Origin: Lederbergia galactosidilytica
GTDB taxonomy: Bacteria; Bacillota; Bacilli; Bacillales; Bacillaceae_C
Assembly (NCBI RefSeq): GCF_017873565.1
Contig: NZ_JAGGKH010000013.1
Location: 62,001 to 126,000 of the forward strand
Direction: 5' to 3'
DNA length: 64,000 nucleotides
The position numbers and the translations under genes were made by a program. The stretch's first letter is position 1. The number at the start of each line of letters is the position of its first letter. Under the pieces are notes generated by a model, which saw only the letters and a list, made by a program, of their open reading frames with translations, did no database searches and was not told where the DNA came from. Of this stretch, positions 53,592-63,901 are shown piece by piece.

Positions 53592-56500
53592 TTATACATT
53601 TCTTCTTTGAATAATAAAAAAAGCGGAACATCCTCCTAGTAACATAACGAAGCCTAAAAATAACCAATTAAATATATTCGTTGCCGTATTAGGAAGTAGG
53701 CTTCCATCCTTTGTAGCGGTAGAACCACCGCTCTTCGGGGTCCCTTTTTGAATATCTTCATCTTGTGTTTTACCTTGCTCTTTTCCGCTCGGTGATTGAC
53801 CTGATTCTTTACCATCTGTTGTTTCATTAGGCTCTGTTCCACCCGGCATTTCATCTGGGTCCTGATCGCCTGGGGTTCCTTCTGGATCTGTTCCACCTGG
53901 CGTTTCTTCGTCTGGTGTTTCAGCTAGTCCTTCAAGTGTCAGAATACCGAATACTGATGGATCTTGATAGCCCACACCTGTTGTGTCATTCCATGTGGCT
54001 ATGCTTTGACGTGAACCAGCCTGGGCATCGTTGATTTGTACATCAAAACCAATTTGCATATTATTTTCTGGAGTAACCGTTTTAAATGGAATCTTCATTT
54101 CAACTATGTAACCATTTCCCGATACATGAGTTGCGGATGCGAAACCATCTTCAATACTTTCAGGATTAAAAGTAGTCTCGTTTTCAAAATTGACTCTATA
54201 TTGGCCATCGTCCTTTTCGTAAAATGATGTCTTTGCATTATTTTCATCCAGAAATACCTCAACCGAATCTTGCTCATAGGCTTCAGGATTTGATTGATCA
54301 AGGCTGGAATCACTAACCTGAAATAATACGTACAAGTTTTCCTCATCCCAAAGAGCTTTAGCTATTCCATTGGCACCATGCCAGGCTGTCTGATAGCGTT
54401 GAATTGGAAGTGCAGAAGTCTTGTTCCAGACCTCATCGATCGTTCCATCTATTACAGGTGTACCAAACAAAGCAGTTTCATAGTTCACCTCTCGTTCACT
54501 TGTTCCATGTTCTTTCATAAATTTGTCCGGATCGATGACAGCATAATAAGCCGGTTTGGCTTGCATATTTCGATCAAATAATAGCGGACTTTGCGCTGCT
54601 CTCCAACTTGTTGCATCATTCAATCCCCAAAATGTAACTCGAGAAATATGATCGGCATATTCTTTATAAATTTGAAATAGTTGTGCATATAAATACCCTT
54701 GTGCATTCGCTTGTTCCTTGGTAAGCTCATTGTCAGCTCCGGCAGTAATATCAAGTTCTGTCACACCTACCTCAACACCTAGAGAGATAAATTTCTCTAA
54801 AGATCGTCTCACATTTTCTGGATTGGTATTTAAATTATAATGACCTTGCATCCCAATACCGTCAATCAGGATATCCCCATTATGTTCTGCTGCATAGTTT
54901 TCATTGATTTCTTTTACCATTTGATAAATGGCTTCGGCTTTGTTTTGATTATCATCATTATAATCATTGTAATAGAGCTTGATCTCCCAATCTTTTTCAT
55001 TGATTACTTCTTTTGCTATTCTAAAGGCCTGTTCTATATAATCAGAACCAATCGCTTTATACCATCCTGATTGACGTAATGAGGCTTCCCAATCAGAAGG
55101 ATTTGTTGGATTGTCGTTCATTGCTTCATTGACAACATCCCAGGAAATGACATTTGGTCCGAAATGCTCGACAACAGTTTTGACATGAATTCTTAAATTT
55201 TCAAGTGCCTCTTTCCTACTTAATGGAGCACCATTTTCATCAACATATAACCATTCTGGTGACTGTTGATGCCAAACAAGCACATGACCATGCACTTTTA
55301 GTCCCTCAGCTAAAGCCTTGTCAACAAGAGCATCTTCAGCAGTAAAATCGAATTCTCTCTGTTCATTGTAGGCATAGCTTGGTTTCATCGCATTTTCTGC
55401 TGTCACGAGATTATGATGCCCCTTAAGTAGTTCAAGTCGACTTCCCTCCAGATCTGTCGTTGATACGGCATTTCCAATATAGAAATAGTTTTGATAAACA
55501 TCCCGGATTGCGGTTAAATCCTCGTCAATATCAACAGGGTCTGACTCCATAAGTTCAAAACGGATGTCATCAATATAGAAAGCTGCCGTACTATTGTTAG
55601 TACTTTCTATATAAATGGTTACATATTCATCACCGACACTGCTATAACGATAAGTTCCTTCAAGTTGTACCCAACCATCTTCTCTACTGATTGTTTTACC
55701 TTGAAGATTATTATAGCTTGCACCGTGACCCTCACTTCCTACCTGTGTCGATAACTGTAACTGTGCACTTTCAGGAGAAATCAACTTGATCCAAGCCGAA
55801 ATATTATACTCCTTTCCCTTATCAATATATGACTCTACTCGTAATGAGGGGCCATTCCATTCTTTAGTTCGATTTTCTACTTTCAGTGCATACTTCCCAC
55901 CATCTGTATGATTTTCTTCATCTGTGATAGTCAGGGTTTCTGTATCTCCTCTTCCCGCAAAGCCAGCTAATGATTGATCTTCAAAGGTAATGGTTGTGAA
56001 TGTGTCTGGCGCAGGTCTCTGCTCTTCTGGTTCCTCTTTATCCTCTACACTAACCTGCTCTGTAATAAGGATCTCCCCAATATAGAATGGGACCGTCTTT
56101 GCTTCATCGTTAGATTGGATACGTAAGGATGTATCTTCACCAGTATCAACTGTATACTGAGCTGTCATCGTAAATGCTTGACCAGCTATAAAATCTGCAC
56201 TAGCTAATAAAGGATAATCTCCTGATGGAATCTGTACCCATGCTTGCCCCCCTTCTGGAATACGTTCGCTTTCATCAACATAGCCATTCATAGTAAAGGT
56301 GTACGTTTTTCCTTTTTCCATGCCGATATCGTTAAATTTAATATCCACACCATCCCAATTATTCGTTCTCCCGCTTATATGGACTGCTTTTCCGTCATCA
56401 TTGCCTGTAAAAGTAACATCAGAAACTGTCTCCAATTGTGCATTACCTGCCTGTAAAACAATCCCTAGACCTTCGGCAAAGGTTTCATGAAAGATCCGAT

Positions 56501-56612
56501 TTGTCTCTACCTCCTGCTCTTCGGCTTCTACAACCTGCAGGCCCTGTCCTAGTTGTATGATTAAAATAGCGATAAGTAATGATGAAACAGTTAATTTTAA
56601 CCTTCTTCTCAT
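53592..56612 (-). CDS. Cell-wall-anchored multidomain endo-xylanase (CBM22-CBM22-GH10-CBM9-LPNTA)
   Basis: A 1006-residue secreted enzyme cutting beta-1,4-xylan at the cell surface. A signal peptide ([20 protein letters not shown], cleaved near residue 31) is followed by two CBM22-like modules (about 40-190 and 205-355). The GH10 domain (about 365-700) has acid/base Glu near 495 in [12 protein letters not shown] and nucleophile Glu near 616 in [14 protein letters not shown]9-like module (715-900) follows, then a Pro/Gly/Asp/Glu/Lys linker of about 70 residues and LPNTA, a hydrophobic helix and RR. The ATG at 56612 has GTGGGGG upstream; an earlier start is less likely. A near-perfect cre lies about 40 bases upstream. 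Confidence 0.94.
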   Translation of the reverse strand: MRRRLKLTVSSLLIAILIIQLGQGLQVVEAEEQEVETNRIFHETFAEGLGIVLQAGNAQLETVSDVTFTGNDDGKAVHISGRTNNWDGVDIKFNDIGMEKGKTYTFTMNGYVDESERIPEGGQAWVQIPSGDYPLLASADFIAGQAFTMTAQYTVDTGEDTSLRIQSNDEAKTVPFYIGEILITEQVSVEDKEEPEEQRPAPDTFTTITFEDQSLAGFAGRGDTETLTITDEENHTDGGKYALKVENRTKEWNGPSLRVESYIDKGKEYNISAWIKLISPESAQLQLSTQVGSEGHGASYNNLQGKTISREDGWVQLEGTYRYSSVGDEYVTIYIESTNNSTAAFYIDDIRFELMESDPVDIDEDLTAIRDVYQNYFYIGNAVSTTDLEGSRLELLKGHHNLVTAENAMKPSYAYNEQREFDFTAEDALVDKALAEGLKVHGHVLVWHQQSPEWLYVDENGAPLSRKEALENLRIHVKTVVEHFGPNVISWDVVNEAMNDNPTNPSDWEASLRQSGWYKAIGSDYIEQAFRIAKEVINEKDWEIKLYYNDYNDDNQNKAEAIYQMVKEINENYAAEHNGDILIDGIGMQGHYNLNTNPENVRRSLEKFISLGVEVGVTELDITAGADNELTKEQANAQGYLYAQLFQIYKEYADHISRVTFWGLNDATSWRAAQSPLLFDRNMQAKPAYYAVIDPDKFMKEHGTSEREVNYETALFGTPVIDGTIDEVWNKTSALPIQRYQTAWHGANGIAKALWDEENLYVLFQVSDSSLDQSNPEAYEQDSVEVFLDENNAKTSFYEKDDGQYRVNFENETTFNPESIEDGFASATHVSGNGYIVEMKIPFKTVTPENNMQIGFDVQINDAQAGSRQSIATWNDTTGVGYQDPSVFGILTLEGLAETPDEETPGGTDPEGTPGDQDPDEMPGGTEPNETTDGKESGQSPSGKEQGKTQDEDIQKGTPKSGGSTATKDGSLLPNTATNIFNWLFLGFVMLLGGCSAFFIIQRRNV

Positions 56613-56651
56613 TTTTCGAATTCCCCCACTTATAAATTTCATCACCTTTTT

Positions 56652-56665
56652 AGTAAACGCTTACA
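56652..56665. promoter_or_regulatory. cre (CcpA) site before the GH10 xylanase gene
   Basis: The minus strand reads TGTAAGCGTTTACT, 13 of 14 matches to TGWAANCGNTNWCA and nearly palindromic. Confidence 0.75.
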
Positions 56666-56942
56666 TTTTATATTAATAGACCTCCTCTCAATCTAGTATT
56701 ATAGCTTGTCCTCAAAGGAAATTAACCTAGCTAAACTAAAGATTATACTTTAAAAACTAAAGAGATTTCCATGAGTTTAAACCGTCTGGAGCTGTTCACG
56801 AGCTATCAAGCTTGAAAGACGAGTCGTCGACACAAATACATCGAGCCAAAGGAGCATTTTAATCGAGATGTGCAGCAGGGATTTCATGCGATTAGCTATT
56901 TTTTTATTTTCCACAATATCGAGTGGACAATTTTCAAAAAAA
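56666..56942. other. Upstream region of the GH10 gene
   Basis: About 280 bases with no gene; AT-rich to 56760, then a region with broken frames on the minus strand that I do not recognise. Confidence 0.35.
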
Positions 56943-57078
56943 GAGGTTGGGATATAATTAAAATGTTTAGCATCAAAGACGAACGGTGCATTACCATAGC
57001 CAAGTATATTTCCGGAGCAGGTTATATGCACTTAGTAGTTCGGTTTTTCTTTGCTGAAAACACTTTTGTCCCAACCTC
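56943..57078. repeat. Short GGTTGGGATA/TGTCCCAACC inverted-end element
   Basis: A 136-base element with ends GAGGTTGGGATA and TGTCCCAACCTC. It shares ATAATTAAAATG, GCATTACC, AAGTATATTTCCGGAG, TAGTTCGG and AAAACACTTTTGTCCCA with the 297-base copy at 31316, lacking that copy's central part. It lies just after the GH2 stop codon and could act as its terminator. Confidence 0.85.
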
Positions 57079-57091
57079 TTTAAATTCCTTC

Positions 57092-60000
57092 TTATTTTTC
57101 AAAACGGAACCAAGCAAAATCGAAGTGACTTCCTGGTAAAAATATAAAAGTAACTTTTTGACTTCCCGTTATTTTTTCAAGTTCAAATATACGCTCTTCG
57201 TATTCGTCAGAATGTATGAATTCTACAATTTGCTGACTACTTTCCTCTTCGTTAGCAAAGCGGATATGAATCGTATTTTTTTCTATCGGAGAACGACCAC
57301 AGATCACGAGCTTTGTTGCACCTTCATTAGTAAAATCCAATTGTTCAAGTTCCAAGGACACATTATTTCCGATCCCTTCCACACTTTTCTCTGTTATGTT
57401 AAAGGCATCTCCATATATTTGATCACATTGTGTTGCTTGAATTCTTTCAAAAGCTCTGTTCTTTTTTTCAAATGAGAAGCCTTTAATATGAACTTTTTGT
57501 TGCAGAACAAAGCAAATGGATGTAATCCCAGACAAACGTTTGTTGAGGAGATATGTTTCTTCTTGATATACATTCCATTTGGATTCCTTTTGGTAAATCA
57601 CATCTGCTAATCGTTCACTGTCCTCCTCATTAGGCATTCCTTCCCAAATTTGCATAAAATATTCTTCATTGGACAGGGCAAAGATTGGGATAGTAATCGT
57701 ATCAGAACCTTCTCTCCCAAAATCGATGTCATGAAATCCTATCTGTGTTTCGCCATCTCGACTTGTGGCAACTCCGCGCTCATTCCCATTTCCTACTTCT
57801 CCTTTGCTATAGTCATACAATCCTGCGGAAATAAATCCATATGGATCTTTATAGGCAGTGCCAAGTCCTGTAGCCTTAAACTCAAGCTCAGAAATAAGTT
57901 TCGTTTTATCGCTGCCATTTTTGCTTGTACAGCGCAAACGAAATTCCCCGTCTCCCAGAGCTATTAACTTTGCTTGATGACCATTCGCTTCTACTTGAGC
58001 AATATTGGAAGTTATGCCGACATCATTAACTACACTCCATTCAACCCCATGATATGAAGTATTTTCTGGATGCAATTTCACTTGCACATCGATTTCTTTC
58101 TTTGTTTCGTTCAACACTTGTCCTGCATCACTAATAATTTCAATCTTTCGTAAAGGGATTTCTTTATCATTCCCGAGCACACATGGTAAAGTTTGATTTT
58201 CCATATTCGCAGAAACCCTTGCAACGGTTTCAACTTGACTAGCAATAGACTCAAGTTCTAACGTTTCACTTGGCAGACCGTGTGAAGTAACCTCAATTTG
58301 AACCTTCCCTGGTTTACATGTTGAGCCAATAATCGCCATAAGCTTTCCACTAAATAATCTCCTACTCGTTCCTTTATATGGGTCGTAATCAGTACTATCC
58401 CCATTATCCAAACCAAGCAGGCGACCGGCACCCGCAACACTAACTGTGACACGATTATTAGCATTTTCAACTGGATGATCATTTACATCTTTTACATTAA
58501 TCTCCACAAACAGCAAATCAGTACCATTAGCTATCAGTTGTTCTTTGTCGGCAATCAAACTAATTTTCTTCGCCTCACCAAAAGAATGTCTTACATCCGT
58601 TGCAATCACTTTTCCATGCTCATCATAGGCAATGGCCTTTAACTCTCCTTGTTCATATGGAACTTTCCACCAAGCGACAAGCTCTGTTCCATGTTCATGG
58701 TCGATATCATGCATACCAATCGAGCGACCATTTAACTGCAATTCTACTTTCGGGGCATTCGAACATACACGTACATCAATGATCTGACCTTGATTAAAAT
58801 CCCAATAAGGAAAGATATGAACCATTGGCTTTTCCTTATAATCTGTCCATGCTGCTTGATAAATATAATAAGCGTCCTTCTTAAATGTAGCCGTATCAAT
58901 CTGACCAAAATATGAGTTCTTTGTATGATAAGGTGTTGGTTCACCAATATAATCAAAGCCTGTCCATAAAAATTGACCAAGGGAGAATGGCGTATCCCTC
59001 TCTGCCAAAATACAAGCTTCTGCTGATTTTGCTCCCCAACTAGTTGAACTATTGCCAAGCGCTGAACATTGCTCATCATCATCTGCTAGAATTGATTTTT
59101 CGTAAGGAAAATGATAGATCCCCCTACTTTGTACGACAGAAGAGGTCTCACTCCCGTAAATGATCCAATCTGGATGTTCTTGATGGTGCTGTTCATAATA
59201 TTTTTCTGCATAATTATAGCCAGCAATCTTAACGAGGTCCGCGCATTTCTGTGCATTTTCCCATGGCATATAATTTGAACCAATTGTTACAACTGCATTC
59301 CTCTTGGGATCATATTCGTTTACATAGTCCATTAGCATTTTAGTCATTTCCTGTCCCCTGTCATCCGCATGTGTATCATAAATTTCATTGCCGATACTCC
59401 ACATTAACAAACTAGGGTGATTGCGATCACGCATTACCCAACTTTTTACATCTCGTTCTGCCCAATCTGGAAAAAATCGGGCATAATCATAAGGAGTTTT
59501 TGGTTTTTCCCACATATCAAAAGCTTCTGAGACGACTAGGAAACCCATTTCATCTGCTAATTCCATCAATTCTTTAGCAGGCATATTATGGGCTGTTCGA
59601 ATAGCATTTACACCCATTTCTTTTAAAATCTCAAACCTTCTTCTTAAGGCAACTTTATTAAAAGCTGCACCCAATGCTCCTAAATCATGATGTTCACAGA
59701 CACCATTTAATTTCATTTTCTGCCCATTTAGTTTAAATCCTTCTTGCGAATCTAAAACAATATGACGGAACCCGATATTTTGTGAAATTGATTCAGTTAC
59801 CTTTATCACTTCAGCATCTGCTCCAACTGTAGATAACTCTGTGTGAAGTTGATATAAATTAGGATCATCTATACTCCATAGCAATGGATTTTCAACATAA
59901 AATCTCTGTTGAATTCGGTGGATTGAATCATTTCCAGCCTTAATAGTTTTAAGCGTTTTTTTAATCTCTTGCCCTTGATATAAAATGGTTTGAGTGAGAG

Positions 60001-60523
60001 AGGCATTTTCTTTTATATGTACGTCAGTATCAATATCAATCTGCCAGCTATCTCGCATTTTCTTTGTATGTACATAAATCCCGTCTGTTTTAATATGATT
60101 TTTCTCTCTTGTCTTTAGCCACACATTTCGGTAAATACCTGCACCAGAATACCATCTACTATTCGGACTTTGATAGACAACTTTTACGAGTATTTCATTT
60201 TCACCTTCGACGATTTGTTTCGTAATATCGTGTTCAAAGGAGGAATATCCGTATTTCCATTCCCCTGCAAACTGTTGATTCACATATACAGTGGAATCCA
60301 TATAAACCCCGTCAAAATATAAAAGTGTCTGTTCACTATCCCCTTTACGCATAAATTTTTTTCGATACCAACCAATACCATTCTCATAGAGATCTAATGT
60401 ATTATAGATGAGCCAATCATGAGGAAGATCAACCGGTTTAAAATTTAAATTCGTATGATCCGTTACTTCCAAACCGCTCTTGGCAAATTCCCATCCTTCA
60501 TTAAAAAGAATTTTTTTATTCAT
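57092..60523 (-). CDS. Glycoside hydrolase family 2 enzyme, probable beta-galactosidase
   Basis: A 1143-residue cytoplasmic GH2 protein without a signal peptide. The sugar-binding jelly roll (1-180; DLPHDWLIYNTLDLYENGIG) and an Ig-like domain lead to the catalytic barrel (about 280-590). The acid/base Glu is in HPSLLMWSIGNEIYDTHADD near residue 378 and the nucleophile Glu in WIIYGSETSSVVQSRG near 459. DUF4982-like and Ig-like modules follow. The last about 260 residues contain two similar CBM6-like sandwiches (IGFHDIDFGREGSDTITIPI and LELEQLDFTNEGATKLVIC). Beta-galactosidase is the usual activity for this architecture, but other beta-linked substrates are possible. It is about 480 bases from the GH10 gene, the repeat element lying between. 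Confidence 0.85.
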   Translation of the reverse strand: MNKKILFNEGWEFAKSGLEVTDHTNLNFKPVDLPHDWLIYNTLDLYENGIGWYRKKFMRKGDSEQTLLYFDGVYMDSTVYVNQQFAGEWKYGYSSFEHDITKQIVEGENEILVKVVYQSPNSRWYSGAGIYRNVWLKTREKNHIKTDGIYVHTKKMRDSWQIDIDTDVHIKENASLTQTILYQGQEIKKTLKTIKAGNDSIHRIQQRFYVENPLLWSIDDPNLYQLHTELSTVGADAEVIKVTESISQNIGFRHIVLDSQEGFKLNGQKMKLNGVCEHHDLGALGAAFNKVALRRRFEILKEMGVNAIRTAHNMPAKELMELADEMGFLVVSEAFDMWEKPKTPYDYARFFPDWAERDVKSWVMRDRNHPSLLMWSIGNEIYDTHADDRGQEMTKMLMDYVNEYDPKRNAVVTIGSNYMPWENAQKCADLVKIAGYNYAEKYYEQHHQEHPDWIIYGSETSSVVQSRGIYHFPYEKSILADDDEQCSALGNSSTSWGAKSAEACILAERDTPFSLGQFLWTGFDYIGEPTPYHTKNSYFGQIDTATFKKDAYYIYQAAWTDYKEKPMVHIFPYWDFNQGQIIDVRVCSNAPKVELQLNGRSIGMHDIDHEHGTELVAWWKVPYEQGELKAIAYDEHGKVIATDVRHSFGEAKKISLIADKEQLIANGTDLLFVEINVKDVNDHPVENANNRVTVSVAGAGRLLGLDNGDSTDYDPYKGTSRRLFSGKLMAIIGSTCKPGKVQIEVTSHGLPSETLELESIASQVETVARVSANMENQTLPCVLGNDKEIPLRKIEIISDAGQVLNETKKEIDVQVKLHPENTSYHGVEWSVVNDVGITSNIAQVEANGHQAKLIALGDGEFRLRCTSKNGSDKTKLISELEFKATGLGTAYKDPYGFISAGLYDYSKGEVGNGNERGVATSRDGETQIGFHDIDFGREGSDTITIPIFALSNEEYFMQIWEGMPNEEDSERLADVIYQKESKWNVYQEETYLLNKRLSGITSICFVLQQKVHIKGFSFEKKNRAFERIQATQCDQIYGDAFNITEKSVEGIGNNVSLELEQLDFTNEGATKLVICGRSPIEKNTIHIRFANEEESSQQIVEFIHSDEYEERIFELEKITGSQKVTFIFLPGSHFDFAWFRFEK

Positions 60524-61050
60524 ATTCGCTATATATCCTCATTTCAATTATATTATTCAATTATAACAGCTTCATCCATCAATATTATGTAGTAGAAAGC
60601 TGTAGATAACATTACAAACACTAATTTACTAGTAGATAGAACGAGAGAAACAGCATCGTAAGCCCTCTGAGCAAGGCGCCAAGCAAATGTTCTGAGCCAT
60701 AATGAGGCACTATTTGCCTTTCTTTGGCTCAGATTATTTCATGGAACATCGGCCCAGCTCCCCACGTCCACATGTCTTCGCCACTGAAATCTCGTCCTGC
60801 GAGCCTTGGGCCGATGGCGCCTGGAGCTAGACATTGCCTCGGTATCATGCAAACTATTCACAAGCCAATAATTTTATAATTTCCTATACGAGGACAAGAG
60901 CCAAATTTACACTGTCTAGTGGAATTGTGCTCAACTTCCTACAAAGGCTCATCAACTACGATTTTCGTTATACACTAACCAACATGCTAATTTAGAGTAC
61001 GATTAATCAGTTTACTATTACTCCTTCTTTTTCCAGAAGTTCAAAATGTC
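60524..61050. other. Intergenic region with a decayed repeat
   Basis: No gene. At about 60655-60840 lies a G+C-richer segment ending in GGCGCCTGGAGCTAGACATT, the reverse complement of the TCTAGCTCCAGGCGCC word that opens a well-known Bacillus/Geobacillus intergenic repeat. TGAGCCATAATGAGGCA and TTTGGCTCAGATT within it can pair. The promoter of the GH2 gene should be near 60530-60600. Confidence 0.5.
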
Positions 61051-62205
61051 TTATTCATAATTTCCACCTGTCGTGATTTCATTACTGGCGAAGTTCTCAA
61101 TGGATGCCGTTTTTTCATAAAAATAAGTGGCATTCTTCAAAATGCCTTCTCTTGTATAGAATGGACTATCTTCCTCAAGTGGAAGTGTCTCTGTTTTTCC
61201 AAGACTAGCAGACTGATAAATAGCTGTAATTAGTTCCAAGGTTTTCCGTCCCTGTTCTCCATCAATTAAAACGCCTTTATTCTCTTCAATCGCAGTTAAC
61301 ACATCATCAATCTGTCCCGCATGCCTCTCGTATTTCAATGTAGGGAGTTGTTCGTATATTTTTTGAATTTCCGTTTCTAAACTTTTATCATTTTCAGGGA
61401 AGCCATTTTCCTTTGAACTAGAAGCTTTTAATTTCCAGGGAGCTGATACACGTGCATTTTTGCCTTGGAAAATTAATTGTTGTTCCTCACCGTGATGGAC
61501 AACTGAACTTGTAATTTGTGCGAGACTTCCATTCTCGTATTTTCCAATGGCAATCGATAAATCTTCTACTTCTGCATTATCATGAGAGGTATTGCTTGTA
61601 ATCGCTGTTATTTCTGCGGGCATTCCATTCATCCACTGAAATAGATCAATATGGTGGACTGCATGATTTAATGTACAACCGCCACCCTCTTTTTCCCATG
61701 TGCCTCTCCACCATAAATCATAATAACTATGCCCTCTCCACCAATAAGAATCCACTTGTGTATGAACGATCGGGCCCATCAATTTTGTATCCAGCACCTT
61801 TTTCAACTTCATCATCGGAGTTGTAAACCGATTTTGGGCAACGATGGATAAAATTCTTTGGTTCTTGTAGGCCGCTTGATTCATGGCATCACATTCTTCA
61901 AGCGAGGAAGCCATTGGTTTTTCAACTAAAACATGCTTGCCAGCTTCTAAAAAGTCTATGGCAATCTCCGCATGTGTATATGGTGGCGTACAAACGGATA
62001 CAAGGTCAATATCTTCTCTCTCCAATAGAGCTTTGTGAGTGTCTACTACATCAGCTGAAAGTTGAAACTGTTCCTTTAGTTTTTGCGCTTTTTCAGGAAA
62101 TGTATCACATAAAGCAACAATATTACACCTTTCAGGAAAATTTAAATAGCCATTAATATGAGCTGGAGCAATAGCCCCTGTCCCAATAACTGCAATATTT
62201 AACAT
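61051..62205 (-). CDS. Gfo/Idh/MocA family oxidoreductase
   Basis: A 384-residue NAD(P)-dependent dehydrogenase. The Rossmann motif is LNIAVIGTGAIAPAHINGYL (residues 2-21). The EKP motif is in HVLVEKPMA near residue 95, and GGGCTLNHAVHHIDLFQWM carries the conserved catalytic His. The ATG at 62205 has GGAGAG nine bases upstream; the longer frame overlaps the previous gene. It follows a Nif3-like gene and closes a small operon that begins with a DUF624 gene. It is only distantly related to the oxidoreductase at 16.6-17.7 kb. Substrate unknown; likely a sugar or sugar acid. Confidence 0.9.
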   Translation of the reverse strand: MLNIAVIGTGAIAPAHINGYLNFPERCNIVALCDTFPEKAQKLKEQFQLSADVVDTHKALLEREDIDLVSVCTPPYTHAEIAIDFLEAGKHVLVEKPMASSLEECDAMNQAAYKNQRILSIVAQNRFTTPMMKLKKVLDTKLMGPIVHTQVDSYWWRGHSYYDLWWRGTWEKEGGGCTLNHAVHHIDLFQWMNGMPAEITAITSNTSHDNAEVEDLSIAIGKYENGSLAQITSSVVHHGEEQQLIFQGKNARVSAPWKLKASSSKENGFPENDKSLETEIQKIYEQLPTLKYERHAGQIDDVLTAIEENKGVLIDGEQGRKTLELITAIYQSASLGKTETLPLEEDSPFYTREGILKNATYFYEKTASIENFASNEITTGGNYE

Positions 62206-62255
62206 AGAAATAAACTCTCCTTTTCCCCGTTTTGGTTTAGCTTGAGCTTTCATCA

Positions 62256-63050
62256 TTAAATCATTTGAAAAACTGGTTTCTCGTCGATAAAATGTACTGG
62301 GGTCCTTGGATACATTGATTGAATTATTTCTGCTAAATATTCCATCCCCGCTTTTTCACTTTCTGCATGACCAAGTAAAATTAATCCCCGATTTCTTCCT
62401 TGCTGCAAAGCATCTCGCACATATTCTGGTGTTTCCCATTCTGGCCCCTCCCCTGTTATAAGTAAATCAAGCTGTTCGCGCTGATATAAGGGAATAGCAT
62501 TCTCTCCTCCTCCCCGATAACCAACTGATATTCCGATCCGTTCGCACAGCAATGACAAATCTCCAACAACGCGTACATACGGAATATTCAATTTTTTCTT
62601 TACATATTTGGCCAATTCTCCTAATTCCATAGGTGGAAAAGTGAGAATAGACTCAGTGGTATGATGTTTTACAACATGAGGTTCCCAATTCAATTTTCGT
62701 AATAATCCTAACATAATTCCATCTGGCTGATATAAATGAATTGTGTCATGAAAACGGAAAATCGCCATTTGGGACTGCTCAATCAGTCTCTTTTTTTCAA
62801 GATAAACAGGGTCATTTAGCCATTGATCTTGCTTACCATGATGGCTATAATAAATTCCTTCATGAGTGATAAGTAGGTTCACATTTAAATCTATCGCTTT
62901 TCTGATGACATTATGTGTGGCAATAAAAGCTGTTGCGATTCCTGAAACTGCAACCTCTTGTTTCCCCGATGTCAGCATATCTACCGTTTCTCTTAATTCA
63001 GGAACAGACTCTGTTAATTTCTCGATTATATTTTGTATGGTTATGTCCAT
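62256..63050 (-). CDS. Nif3-like dinuclear metal center protein
   Basis: A 264-residue protein of the Nif3/DUF34 family (GTP cyclohydrolase I type 2 homologues). The metal ligands appear in NLLITHEGIYYSHHG, AIFRFHDTIH and the C-terminal GHAESEKAGMEYLAE. GGAAGAGGTAA lies upstream of the ATG. It is shorter than the housekeeping Nif3 (about 370 residues in Bacillus, with an inserted PII-like domain), so it is probably a second, specialised copy. Placement between a DUF624 membrane protein and a Gfo/Idh/MocA dehydrogenase suggests a sugar-linked hydrolase or isomerase role; this is inference only. Confidence 0.87.
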   Translation of the reverse strand: MDITIQNIIEKLTESVPELRETVDMLTSGKQEVAVSGIATAFIATHNVIRKAIDLNVNLLITHEGIYYSHHGKQDQWLNDPVYLEKKRLIEQSQMAIFRFHDTIHLYQPDGIMLGLLRKLNWEPHVVKHHTTESILTFPPMELGELAKYVKKKLNIPYVRVVGDLSLLCERIGISVGYRGGGENAIPLYQREQLDLLITGEGPEWETPEYVRDALQQGRNRGLILLGHAESEKAGMEYLAEIIQSMYPRTPVHFIDEKPVFQMI

Positions 63051-63217
63051 TCTACGATTACCTCTTCCAAGAAATAATCATCTATATAAGGATATGTCAA
63101 ACTTCCTTCATATAGATGTTATAAATCCACCTTTCTTTTCTCAAACATAGGAAGTGATCCAAATGGCCCGTTTGAAAAACGGAGTTATATAATCTTTATC
63201 TTCACTAAACAGTCCAG

Positions 63218-63901
63218 CTACTTCGTATAGTTTATTTGAACTTCCTCCATTACCTTCCTGCTATTCAATGTTAACAAGTAACTTAAAATGCTTGCGATAA
63301 ATAAGAATAAAAAATCTGTCGTAATAAACATTAAAAATACGGCAATAATCAGAATCCCAATATTTCCAGTCGTTATTTTTATCTGCTTAAAGCTAAAATA
63401 AATAGATAACTTATATGTATCTCTTATCCTAAATTTATATTTAGCTGTAATAGGGAATACATAAAGGAGGACACCTATTAAGAAACCAAGACCTACTAAA
63501 AAAACAATCGCCATTATTTGATTAAAAGTAGTATTCTCTTGATAAAAATATTGTAAATCCATAATAAGAATAAAGATTGCAGCAAGCAATGGTAACCAAA
63601 CCTTTAACGTGTCTTTAAAGTTAAGTTTATACCCATAGAAAAAGTCTTTAGTAGGAGAAATTTCTCCCTCTTGAATTAATTTATCCATTACAAAACATAA
63701 TGCCGTAATAGCAGGTCCGGTTGGAATAAGAGCTATGAAAATAAGAATCATATTTGAAAAAACAGGTTCTAATGTCATGAAGGCAATTAAAAAAATAAGA
63801 TTGCATAAAATAAAGTAAATATTAGTTAATGCGAACCAATAAATATAATTGGAAATGACAAAGAAAATTCCTTGACCAAATGCTTTAGGTTGTTTATACA
63901 T
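63218..63901 (-). CDS. DUF624 (YesL-like) membrane protein
   Basis: A 227-residue membrane protein, third DUF624 member here. It shows YWFALTNIYFILCNLIFLIA, ALIPTGPAITALCFVMDKLI and FFYGYKLNFKDTLKVWLPLL, matching the family layout, with six hydrophobic helices. The ATG at 63901 has AAAGGG about nine bases upstream; an ATG at 63910 is possible. First gene of the Nif3/oxidoreductase operon, with a gap of about 170 bases before the Nif3-like gene. Function unknown. Confidence 0.86.
   Translation of the reverse strand: MYKQPKAFGQGIFFVISNYIYWFALTNIYFILCNLIFLIAFMTLEPVFSNMILIFIALIPTGPAITALCFVMDKLIQEGEISPTKDFFYGYKLNFKDTLKVWLPLLAAIFILIMDLQYFYQENTTFNQIMAIVFLVGLGFLIGVLLYVFPITAKYKFRIRDTYKLSIYFSFKQIKITTGNIGILIIAVFLMFITTDFLFLFIASILSYLLTLNSRKVMEEVQINYTK

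Noticed and set aside
56870-57139. Plus-strand gene of 89 codons after GH2
   Set aside because: It reads through the inverted-end repeat and into the antisense of the GH2 gene.
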